This document shows positions 1 through 5,654 of a stretch of 6,524 bases of DNA, in pieces. The notes under the pieces are model-generated. The model had not been told where the DNA came from and did no database searches. It worked only from the letters and a program-made list of their open reading frames with translations. A program made the position numbers and the translations under genes. The stretch is taken from assembly GCA_016205055.1 (NCBI GenBank), contig JACQJK010000022.1:1-6524 (forward strand), in the 5' to 3' direction. The stretch's first letter is position 1. The number at the start of each line of letters is the position of its first letter. Origin of the DNA: Candidatus Doudnabacteria bacterium. Its GTDB lineage: Bacteria > Patescibacteriota > Doudnabacteria > UBA920 > 2-01-FULL-50-11.

Positions 1-11
1 CTTATATATTA

Positions 12-40
12 AGAATATACATTTTTAATATAATTGTCAA
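12..40 (-). promoter_or_regulatory. sigma70-type promoter firing out of the left edge
   Basis: Read on the minus strand, a perfect -35 TTGACA (35-40) is followed by a 17-nt AT-rich spacer (18-34) and a -10 TATTCT (12-17, four of six consensus bases). Transcription would begin at about position 5 and run left, out of the window. It lies just beyond the terminator that closes the beta-propeller gene, so it should drive the next gene on the minus strand, which is not visible. An 8-bp palindrome AAGCGCTT (39-46) overlaps the upstream edge of the -35 box and could be an operator half or chance. The hexamers and spacing are seen; activity is inferred. Confidence 0.6.
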
Positions 41-110
41 GCGCTTCCCACCAAAACCGCCGGACGGAGTATATAGAAAGTTGGCGGCAGGTGCTAAAGC
101 TTCTCTAGCC

Positions 111-138
111 AAAAAACCTCCCGTCGGGAGGTTTTTTT
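111..138 (-). terminator. bidirectional intrinsic terminator after the beta-propeller gene
   Basis: A perfect 6-bp GC-rich stem (CCTCCC 117-122 with GGGAGG 126-131) closes a 3-nt loop and is flanked by six A (111-116) and seven T (132-138). Read on the minus strand it gives a hairpin followed by a U-tract, about 20 nt past the stop codon of the beta-propeller gene. Because of the A/T tracts on both sides it can also work on the plus strand, insulating this gene from the promoter at the left edge. Confidence 0.9.
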
Positions 139-158
139 GCTTCACGATTTTACTTTCA

Positions 159-2279
159 TCACTGCAACTGCAGTTCCGCAACCTCTTTCCAGTCGTCTTC
201 GTCCAAAACCACAACCTTTTGCTCGCCGATGACGTAGAGGAAATTGTTGATGTAAAGCGCGCGCTTGGCGGCGACGTTGCTCACGCTCCGCTTCAATTCA
301 AGCTGGTCATTTTGGTAGGAGAAAATGTATCCGGATTGGCCGGCCGGCATAAAGAAAATTTTATGGTCGCGATCGGCCAAAAACGCATGATGCGTATTGG
401 CGACGTCCGACCAATACTCGTTTAACAGATATTTATCAAGTTCGCGCGGATTGTTGGCGTCGGTTACGTCGAACAGCGAAATTTTAACTTGCGCTCCCTC
501 TTGGCCTATTCCCAAAATCCGATGCGGGGCGATTGGGTCAAGGTACGAGGAGAAACCGGGAATTTTAAGTTCGCCTTTTTTCTGCGGCGATCTGGGGTTT
601 GATAAATCCAAAACGTAAAAGGGATCGATCTGGCGAAACGTCACCACGAACCCGCGGTCTTCCAAAAATCGCACCGAATAGATCCGCTCGCCCACACCCA
701 AATCCGTAATCCGTCCGATCTCATCCAGTTGCTCATTAAGAACATAAACATCGTTGGCGCTTTCCGATCCCAACCCCCAACCCCAAAATCCGCCGCCTTC
801 CCCAAGCGTCACCGCCGCCCGCAAGTTCCCCTGGTACTCGTCCAGAGCGAACTGATTCAATAAGGTCCCGGGGACACTGCCGCTGGCGGCGATTTTTAGT
901 CCTGCGAGCGAAACTTTCACAATTCCGGTTCGGTCCAGCTCCCGCAAGCGCTGTTTGGCATAGTCCGCCAGCCGGTTGGTAATCTCATTTTCCACTCGGT
1001 TGCGCTCGTCGGGGTCGAGTGAGGAAAAATGTTTTTCGATTAATACCTGAAACTCGCTGAACTTCGACTGACTGGATAAATCATAACCGGCGATTTTTTC
1101 CAGGCGCAAAACCAGTTCCGCTGGCAAAAGATCGCCGGCTTTGCTGCGGAAAAAATCAACCAAGAAAATAAACAAGTCAACCGGGCTGGGATAAGTGATA
1201 TAAAGGGAGTTTTGCGACATATACACGACGGTCGCGCCAGCCGCTCCCACGAAAGAAACTTTATCTTTTACCTCGCCGGTTTGGGGGTCAAGTGACGAAG
1301 CCGTGTAGGTGCTGTCGGTCGGAACAATGGCGCGCGGGTGATAAACGTCAATACAGGGAATGGTGATCGACGCGCCTTTGACTGCAAAAGGCACAATCGG
1401 GCAAGGATCGGAATAATTAACGCGGGTGCTTGTGACTAAATAAATTCTGTCTTTGAATAGTCGCGCGGTTACCAAATAAGTGTTATCTTTCATCTCCATC
1501 TTCCACTGTTCCTTTGGGTTGCCGGGATTCGAAACGTCGTAACCGTATGCTCCTCTGCCATCGTCGGAAAACACCACTAAAATTTTACCGTGTAACAACA
1601 GGTTTCCCGTCCGGTCAATCTTGCCGATTTTCTCCAGTTCTTCCGGAGGAAACGCCGCTAATACCTGTACCGCTCGGGTGTCGCGATATTCGGGCAGTGG
1701 CGAAGGAACAATGCTTTCCAGCTCGGGTTGAACAAAAATCGGACCGCGCGACTCGACCAAGGGATAATAACCATACCCTTGGGTGGCTAAAAATATTTTT
1801 TTTCCGTCGGTTTTTACCAGATCCGGCTCGTCAATTCCTAAAACCTGAACGTTGGTTTGCGAAACTCGGTTAATCCCGCCGCGGCTGCCTGCCGATTGTT
1901 CAAGAGCAACCGGGCGGCCGGCAAACGAATCCTCTATTGCCGACGGAACAGCCAGCCCAATTGAACGCTGCGCCAATCCTCCCAAGGAAAAACCAACACT
2001 CTGCGCCTCCTTTAAATAATCCAGGAATTCTTCTTTGGAGGAAAATTTGACTATTTTGTCGGCGCCTTTCTTATCTCCTGACCTCCCAGCGCCTGGTTTG
2101 GAAGTATCGGGCTTGATGATATCTCCCAAAATTGGCAGTTGCCCAAAAAACGGCACTGAATCAGGAAACCTTGCGACTCCCGACTCCAAAAACACTCCCG
2201 CGGCCAGGCCCAGCACAACCGATGCGCCGATTAAAACCCCGGCGATAACTTTTACGTTGAAATTAAAAGGCAATTTCAT
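159..2279 (-). CDS. membrane-anchored secreted beta-propeller protein (PF09826 type)
   Basis: This 706-residue protein matches the 'secreted protein with C-terminal beta-propeller domain' family. Diagnostic stretches are TNVQVLGIDEPDLVKTDGK (143-160), YDVSNPGNP (247-255), LLNQFALDEYQGNLR (473-487), GERIYSVRFLEDRGFVVTF (530-548) and LDLSNPRSP (557-565). An N-terminal hydrophobic segment (about 9-31) without a lipobox Cys suggests an uncleaved signal anchor, then a Gly/Lys/Asp-rich linker (about 60-75). A charged, apparently helical insert (about 380-450) interrupts the propeller; I recall similar inserts in archaeal homologues. The only two cysteines, C293 and C309, lie 16 residues apart and could form an extracytoplasmic disulfide. 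The biochemical role of the family is unknown; no catalytic motif is visible. The ATG at 2279 is chosen because the anchor follows at once; no Shine-Dalgarno is seen. It is probably a single-gene unit, upstream of a strong terminator and downstream of a palindromic repeat. Confidence 0.9.
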   Translation of the reverse strand: MKLPFNFNVKVIAGVLIGASVVLGLAAGVFLESGVARFPDSVPFFGQLPILGDIIKPDTSKPGAGRSGDKKGADKIVKFSSKEEFLDYLKEAQSVGFSLGGLAQRSIGLAVPSAIEDSFAGRPVALEQSAGSRGGINRVSQTNVQVLGIDEPDLVKTDGKKIFLATQGYGYYPLVESRGPIFVQPELESIVPSPLPEYRDTRAVQVLAAFPPEELEKIGKIDRTGNLLLHGKILVVFSDDGRGAYGYDVSNPGNPKEQWKMEMKDNTYLVTARLFKDRIYLVTSTRVNYSDPCPIVPFAVKGASITIPCIDVYHPRAIVPTDSTYTASSLDPQTGEVKDKVSFVGAAGATVVYMSQNSLYITYPSPVDLFIFLVDFFRSKAGDLLPAELVLRLEKIAGYDLSSQSKFSEFQVLIEKHFSSLDPDERNRVENEITNRLADYAKQRLRELDRTGIVKVSLAGLKIAASGSVPGTLLNQFALDEYQGNLRAAVTLGEGGGFWGWGLGSESANDVYVLNEQLDEIGRITDLGVGERIYSVRFLEDRGFVVTFRQIDPFYVLDLSNPRSPQKKGELKIPGFSSYLDPIAPHRILGIGQEGAQVKISLFDVTDANNPRELDKYLLNEYWSDVANTHHAFLADRDHKIFFMPAGQSGYIFSYQNDQLELKRSVSNVAAKRALYINNFLYVIGEQKVVVLDEDDWKEVAELQLQ

Positions 2280-2348
2280 AAGCAGTAAGTTATCAATTAA
2301 TAATGTTCATATAATTTCTTGTAGGAATTACCCGCGTTGTTCTCACTC

Positions 2349-2483
2349 TGTCGTTCCGACCGAGTCCCTATACAGTCGGGACGAACGAAGGACTCCCTGG
2401 TCTGTTGCCAATGCCGGCAAGTTTAAGGGATTCCTCGGCTGCGCTCACTCGCTGGATGCTCGTTCGTTCCGCTCGGAATGACA
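2349..2483. repeat. 135-bp non-coding palindromic repeat (MITE-like)
   Basis: The ends form an imperfect terminal inverted repeat: TGTCGTTCCGACCG at the left against TGTCATTCCGAGCG read inward from the right (12 of 14 matching). Inside, AGGACTCCCT (2389-2398) faces AGGGATTCCT (2426-2435), and a central hairpin pairs TTGCC (2405-2409) with GGCAA (2416-2420). A further small stem pairs CCGAC (2356-2360) with GTCGG (2375-2379). No reading frame belongs to it. The 'GTCATTCCGAGCG...GAGGAATCCCTT' style resembles dispersed intergenic repeats common in many bacterial genomes. It fills most of the 298-bp gap between the DUF456 and beta-propeller genes. The rest of that gap is AT-rich (2280-2340), where the beta-propeller promoter should lie, but I see no convincing hexamer pair. 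Confidence 0.7.
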
Positions 2484-2577
2484 ACTGACCGTTAAACACT
2501 GTCAACAACATTCTAGAATCTTACAAGTTTCTATGCCATAAACATACGAGCCACCGAACAATTCGTAACATTCCCCT

Positions 2578-3063
2578 TCATCGCCAGATCACCCACAAAT
2601 AGTAAACGGCCGTGGCAACTGCCACTGAAAATCGAATCGTGGTGCTGACTAAAAATCCCCAAAATACCCCCCATGCGGTTTTCAGCGCTCGGACAGCGTC
2701 CGGCACGACCAAATATTCTCCCAAAAAACCTCCCAAGAGAGCACCTATGATCATGCCGAGCGGGCCGGCGACAAACATCCCTATGATTGTCCCGATGAGC
2801 GCTCCCCAAAAACCCGCGCGGCTGGCCCGCGCGCCTTTTGCGCCCATCATCGGAGCCAGAAAATCTAACACATGAGTCATAACGGTCAAAAGCAGAAAAA
2901 CTATTAACACCCTCGGACTGATTGCCTCAAAGCCGGTCACGTAAGCATGCAGAAACAAACCCAAAAGCCCCAAAGGCGGTCCGGGCAGTATAGGGAGCAA
3001 TGAACCGGCCACGCCGCCGAAAACCAAAACGCCTGCTATAATCTCGAAAATCAAATCGTACAT
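2578..3063 (-). CDS. DUF456 family integral membrane protein
   Basis: This small hydrophobic protein (161 residues from the chosen ATG) has the DUF456 (PF04306) layout. The N-terminal segment (about 5-41) carries the characteristic LPILPGPP (23-30) and then HAYVTGFE. A second membrane segment (about 50-70) ends in DFLAP, followed by MGAKGARASRAGFWGALIG. A glycine-rich hairpin follows (about 84-118, repeated GxxxG, then GEY), and a last segment spans about 132-158. Family function is unknown. An in-frame TTG at 3105 would add 14 polar residues before the first membrane helix. I prefer the ATG at 3063 because DUF456 proteins usually start right at the helix, although the only GGAGG (3081-3085) is 17 nt upstream, too far to be decisive. 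It follows the rplS terminator and has its own candidate promoter. No clear terminator is seen after it. Confidence 0.85.
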   Translation of the reverse strand: MYDLIFEIIAGVLVFGGVAGSLLPILPGPPLGLLGLFLHAYVTGFEAISPRVLIVFLLLTVMTHVLDFLAPMMGAKGARASRAGFWGALIGTIIGMFVAGPLGMIIGALLGGFLGEYLVVPDAVRALKTAWGVFWGFLVSTTIRFSVAVATAVYYLWVIWR

Positions 3064-3160
3064 CGTTGGATTTGTTTCGACCTCCGCTAAAGAACTGGAA
3101 GCCAACTAGTACAAATATGTAAGCCGACAATGAAAGAATGCATACCAGGAATTTATCTGA

Positions 3161-3169
3161 AGTATAGCA
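3161..3169 (-). promoter_or_regulatory. extended -10 promoter upstream of the DUF456 gene
   Basis: The minus strand reads TGC-TATACT, an extended -10 (TGn plus five of six TATAAT matches), immediately downstream of the rplS terminator. No good -35 exists: the hexamer 17 nt upstream falls in the T-tract of the terminator. Transcription would start near 3154, leaving a leader of about 90 nt before the ATG at 3063. Confidence 0.45.
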
Positions 3170-3184
3170 TAATCTTCTGCTCGC

Positions 3185-3209
3185 AAAAAAACCCGGCCGG
3201 AACGTCGGG
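3185..3209 (-). terminator. intrinsic terminator of rplS
   Basis: On the minus strand an imperfect GC hairpin (CCCG at the base paired with CGGG, with an A-C mismatch inside, 3192-3209) is followed directly by seven T (3191 down to 3185). It begins about 25 nt past the rplS stop codon, ending the ribosomal transcription unit before the DUF456 promoter. Confidence 0.75.
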
Positions 3210-3234
3210 ATTACGATATGAAAAAGATAAGCGC

Positions 3235-3579
3235 TTATCGCCTGCTTTTCCGAAACCGCGGTGCGCCATCCGAGCGATTTCTCACATAAGTCAGTTGGGC
3301 TTTGCGCACGCGGCCTGGCTTAACAACTTCCAGCTTCGTAATGTTGGGCGAGTGCAGGGGATAAATTCGCTCCACGCCAATCCCGGAAGAAGTCTTCCTG
3401 ACGGTGAACGTGGCGTTAATGCCCCTGCCCCCGTGCCGCCCCAGCACCAAACCTTCGAAAATCTGTATTCTTTCTTTATCGCCTTCTTTGATGCGCTGAT
3501 AAACGCGCACCGTGTCACCGGAAGAAAAATCCGGCAAACTATCGTTTAAATAACTTTGTCTGGCGACCACCTGGGTCAT
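3235..3579 (-). CDS. rplS: 50S ribosomal protein L19
   Basis: L19 binds 23S rRNA near the subunit interface and contributes to an inter-subunit bridge. The 114-residue product has the standard family length. The L19 core is plain: GDTVRVYQRIKEGDKERIQ (21-39), FEGLVLGRHGGRGINATFTV (41-60), RKTSSGIGVERIYPLHSPNI (61-80), then KLEVVKPGRVRKAQLTYVR (82-100), with a basic tail rich in Arg/Lys. The ATG at 3579 is chosen because MTQ precedes the conserved N-terminal helix. The 13 nt before it (ATAGCATAAAATT) hold no Shine-Dalgarno, and upstream of that lies the MITE boundary at 3593. rplS normally follows trmD directly; here DedA and pseudouridine synthase genes plus the MITE intervene. It must be expressed by read-through across the MITE or from a promoter I cannot identify. 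Confidence 0.97.
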   Translation of the reverse strand: MTQVVARQSYLNDSLPDFSSGDTVRVYQRIKEGDKERIQIFEGLVLGRHGGRGINATFTVRKTSSGIGVERIYPLHSPNITKLEVVKPGRVRKAQLTYVRNRSDGAPRFRKSRR

Positions 3580-3592
3580 AATTTTATGCTAT

Positions 3593-3838
3593 GTAGGACT
3601 TACGCGCTTGCCGCTTTTAGCCGGGCGGAGCCCGGCCGGCAAGCGGCTTTGGCCAATTTCTTTTCTCGTTTCCGCCATAGGCGGGTCCGCCTCTGGCGGA
3701 AAAATCTGCGGTTTGACCTCGGCGTAGAACGCTACGCTTTCGGCCAAATCCTCGATTTTGCCTCGACCGTCTCGGCTACGCTCGAGGTCGCCCTGAGCTT
3801 GCCGAAGGGCGAACTTGGCTCAAACGCGAAAGTCCTAC
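3593..3838. mobile_element. 246-bp MITE-like element with 14-bp terminal inverted repeats
   Basis: The left end GTAGGACTTACGCG (3593-3606) and the inward-read right end GTAGGACTTTCGCG (3825-3838) match at 13 of 14 positions. The interior is a series of hairpins: CGCTTGCCG (3605-3613) with CGGCAAGCG (3637-3645) enclosing GCCGGGC/GCCCGGC; a near-perfect palindrome built on TCCGCCA...TGGCGGA (3671-3700); a long hairpin 3701-3759 with GCGTAG/CTACGC at its tip; CCTCGA/TCGAGG (3761-3787); and GCCCT/AGGGC (3790-3810). It encodes no transposase, so it would need one in trans. TA dinucleotides flank both ends (right at 3839-3840, left at 3590-3591, one extra base on the left), suggesting TA target duplication as in IS630/Tc1-mariner MITEs (inference). 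It occupies the whole rluD-rplS gap. Confidence 0.8.
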
Positions 3839-5007
3839 TAAAATACCGTCGTTCCTTTGTTTAAAATATCTTGCAATTCTTTTGCAAGGGGGCTGACAAA
3901 CTCTCGTTGCCGGCCCGCTAAATCCAAAAACTTAAGCCGGGTTGCGTGCAAAAACTGTCTGGGGAACAAATCCCGATCAGCTCGCCGATACTCTCCGCCG
4001 TACAACCGATCACCGGCTAGCGGAAAGCCGGCATGGGCGAAATGCACGCGAACCTGATGAGTGCGGCCCGTGTGTAATTGTATCTTGGCTAAAGTAAAGG
4101 TGTCAACCCCGTCACCACGACGAGGATTGCCTGGGCGTTTAGACGAGTAAAAATTGTCGGGAATAATTGTTCCTGTCTGAATATCAATAGTGCCGGGACT
4201 TTGTCCCCCAGACGAAACCACTCGTCTATCCTCGTCTGGTGCGGGGTCAACTCCCGCACCAGTCCGCCAAGGCGGACGGTACGGGACTTCGCTTCGCTCC
4301 GCCCGTCCGCGCTTAGACGACCCAGGGTGATCCAGATCGAGTGCCGGGTAAGCTGCGAACTTGTAATATGCTTCCACCCAGTACTCGGTTTTCGCGGCAC
4401 GACCTAAGCCGACCGAAAACTTCTTTTGTCCAGGTTTACGGCCGATCGGTTCGGAAAAAACTCCGTGGGCGCTAGTTAAACGTCGGTGGACTAAGGCCGT
4501 ATACCACTTTTCGATCTGACGGTTTTTAAACAATTGCTTAAAATACTCGTAACTTTTTTTGTTTTTGGCAATAAGCAGCAAACCGGAAGTGTCTGCGTCA
4601 AGACGATGAACAATGCCCGGACGGAACGAATCGCCGACCTGCAAAACCGCGGGTTGCAGACCTGCCACTACTGCCGCAATGCTGGTTTTATCTTGGCGGG
4701 GATTAGTATGCACTACGACCCCGGCTGGTTTATCGACTACTAAAAAATTTTCGTCTTCGTGCATCACTTTAACCGGAACATCGTGCCGGATTGCAAAGCG
4801 CGGCGGTTGATAATGCAAAGTCACTTCCGCCCCGGCCGGAACCACAAAACTTTTTTTCCGGACTACCTGCTTATTCACCCGCACTTGACCCCCGGCAATC
4901 GCTCTTTGCACTTCTGCGCGGGACAGCTGCGCTTTGACTTTGTGCGCCAGGGCTATATCTAGCCGGGCGTTTTTTTGAACGGTAAAACGAATGACTTTCG
5001 CTTCCAT
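3838..5007 (-). CDS. RluA/RluD-family 23S rRNA pseudouridine synthase with in-frame repeat insert
   Basis: The enzyme isomerises uridines to pseudouridine in rRNA. An S4 RNA-binding domain (about 12-70) precedes a RluA catalytic domain with VVDKPAGVVVHTNP (90-103), the active-site motif HRLDADTSG (134-142, catalytic Asp137), ALVHRRL (171-177), LHTGRTHQVRVHFAHAGFPL (311-330) and LHATRLKF (353-360). It has 389 residues, whereas S4-containing relatives have about 300-320. The excess is a low-similarity segment (about 218-302) between two catalytic-domain strands, made of palindromic DNA listed separately. All catalytic motifs survive, so it may be active. The ATG at 5007 follows TGAGGATTT, a weak Shine-Dalgarno overlapping the dedA stop, 6 bp away, implying coupling. 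The stop TAG takes its G from the first base of the adjacent MITE. RluD rather than RluC specificity cannot be settled. Confidence 0.93.
   Translation of the reverse strand: MEAKVIRFTVQKNARLDIALAHKVKAQLSRAEVQRAIAGGQVRVNKQVVRKKSFVVPAGAEVTLHYQPPRFAIRHDVPVKVMHEDENFLVVDKPAGVVVHTNPRQDKTSIAAVVAGLQPAVLQVGDSFRPGIVHRLDADTSGLLLIAKNKKSYEYFKQLFKNRQIEKWYTALVHRRLTSAHGVFSEPIGRKPGQKKFSVGLGRAAKTEYWVEAYYKFAAYPALDLDHPGSSKRGRAERSEVPYRPPWRTGAGVDPAPDEDRRVVSSGGQSPGTIDIQTGTIIPDNFYSSKRPGNPRRGDGVDTFTLAKIQLHTGRTHQVRVHFAHAGFPLAGDRLYGGEYRRADRDLFPRQFLHATRLKFLDLAGRQREFVSPLAKELQDILNKGTTVF
4135..4320 (-). repeat. in-frame palindromic repeat inside the pseudouridine synthase gene
   Basis: Direct repeats GCGTTTAGACGA (4135-4146) and GCGCTTAGACGA (4309-4320) lie 174 bp (58 codons) apart; both encode SSKR (288-291 and 230-233). 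Between them are many inverted repeats: GGGAC/GTCCC (4195-4207), CCAGACGA (4208-4215) with TCGTCTGG (4232-4239), a perfect 10-bp stem CTGGTGCGGG (4236-4245) with CCCGCACCAG (4253-4262), the palindrome GTCCGCCAAGGCGGAC (4262-4277), and GCGGACGG (4272-4279) with CCGTCCGC (4303-4310). The encoded segment is Arg/Pro/Asp/Gly-rich and looks unstructured. The TCCGCC/GGCGGA core is shared with the MITE at 3593-3838. Confidence 0.7.
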
Positions 5008-5010
5008 AAA

Positions 5011-5016
5011 TCCTCA
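5011..5016 (-). promoter_or_regulatory. ribosome binding site overlapping the dedA stop
   Basis: Minus-strand TGAGGA contains both the TGA stop of the DedA gene and a GAGG core placed 4 nt before the pseudouridine synthase ATG. It is short and close to the start, so re-initiation by ribosomes ending dedA is the likely route. It supports the ATG at 5007. Confidence 0.5.
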
Positions 5017-5646
5017 CGAATCTTGCTTAGCGTTGTTATCTAAAAACAGCTTGAGTTTCCGCTCCACGATTTTGTGCAGGTAAACCCGATATACCACAAA
5101 AGTCGCAAACACGGAAAACATCACCAACCCGCTTTGCCCCAAGGCAGACTTTAAATTGGAAAAATTTCCCTCGAACTGACTGCCAAAGTAGTAGCCAAAA
5201 ACAACCAAACCCGCGCTCCACACCACTCCGCCCAAAGTCGCAAAAAGTAAAAATTTCTGAAAGCTCGTTTTCGTTATCCCCGCCACAGTGATTACTGGCG
5301 GCACTAATCCGGGAAGAATTTTCGCCAAAAAAATCGACTTGCCTCCGTGAAGCGCATAAAAGGACTTGATCCCCGGAAGAGTCTTCTCTGACAGATGAAA
5401 AAAACGCCCAAACTTTTTCAGCAATCTATCACCGGAGAAATAACCGGCTAAATAATAAACCGAATCAGAAACAAGATCGGCAAATAATCCGGCCAAAAAA
5501 ACTCCGAACGGATGGAAGTAACCAAAGGACGACAAAAAACCCATAACAATAGTGGTGACCGGTCCTTCAACGATCATCAGCGGAATAGCAAACCAGTAGC
5601 CGTAATGCAGAACAAACACAATTACTTCCTGGTAATCAAGAGACAT
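5014..5646 (-). CDS. DedA family (VTT domain) membrane protein
   Basis: DedA/VTT proteins are inner-membrane transporters or lipid scramblases; some move undecaprenyl phosphate across the membrane. The product has 210 residues, a typical length. Segments: hydrophobic 8-27 ending in the conserved acidic region (MIVEGP, Glu27), 31-56, the amphipathic FADLVSDSVYYLAGYFSGDR (55-74), the re-entrant LAKILPGLVPP (107-117) followed by VAGITKTSFQKFL (121-133), 133-155, and a C-terminal helix 172-189 with a basic tail. Where many DedA proteins have R-x-x-P-G-x-R, this one has K109 and V115. An in-frame ATG at 5700 would add 18 residues and overlap trmD by 46 bp; the ATG at 5646 is preferred because it lies 8 nt after the trmD stop, has a G-rich stretch (5658-5662) upstream, and starts close to the first helix. 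Co-transcribed with trmD. Its substrate cannot be told. Confidence 0.88.
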   Translation of the reverse strand: MSLDYQEVIVFVLHYGYWFAIPLMIVEGPVTTIVMGFLSSFGYFHPFGVFLAGLFADLVSDSVYYLAGYFSGDRLLKKFGRFFHLSEKTLPGIKSFYALHGGKSIFLAKILPGLVPPVITVAGITKTSFQKFLLFATLGGVVWSAGLVVFGYYFGSQFEGNFSNLKSALGQSGLVMFSVFATFVVYRVYLHKIVERKLKLFLDNNAKQDS

Positions 5647-5654
5647 AAAAAATA

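Noticed and set aside
81..425. Plus-strand frame of 114 codons crossing the terminator at 111-138
   Set aside because: It reads through a strong intrinsic terminator and antisense to the beta-propeller C-terminus; no domain is visible.
1514..1873. Plus-strand reading frame of 119 codons opposite the beta-propeller gene
   Set aside because: Antisense to conserved PF09826 motifs and with a basic, motif-free product; treated as chance.
2477..2505. TTGACA at 2500-2505 (minus) as a promoter
   Set aside because: With spacers of 16-18 nt the -10 position reads TGTCAT, GTCATT or TCATTC, none of which resembles TATAAT.
2531..2809. Minus-strand frame of 92 codons overlapping the DUF456 gene
   Set aside because: Shifted-frame shadow of the DUF456 sequence; the product is His/Arg/Gly-rich without a recognisable domain, whereas the main frame matches DUF456 throughout.
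3064..3105. TTG start for the DUF456 gene at 3105
   Set aside because: Rare start codon, no Shine-Dalgarno, and polar residues not expected before the first helix; kept only as an alternative.
3556..3864. Plus-strand reading frame of 102 codons across the MITE
   Set aside because: It runs over both terminal repeats and the adjoining gene ends, is built of palindromic DNA, and its product resembles nothing known.
4102..4356. Sequencing frameshift or intein as explanation of the long pseudouridine synthase
   Set aside because: The frame is identical on both sides of the insert with no stop, and no intein splicing motifs (Cys/Ser start, terminal His-Asn) are visible; repeat DNA explains it better.
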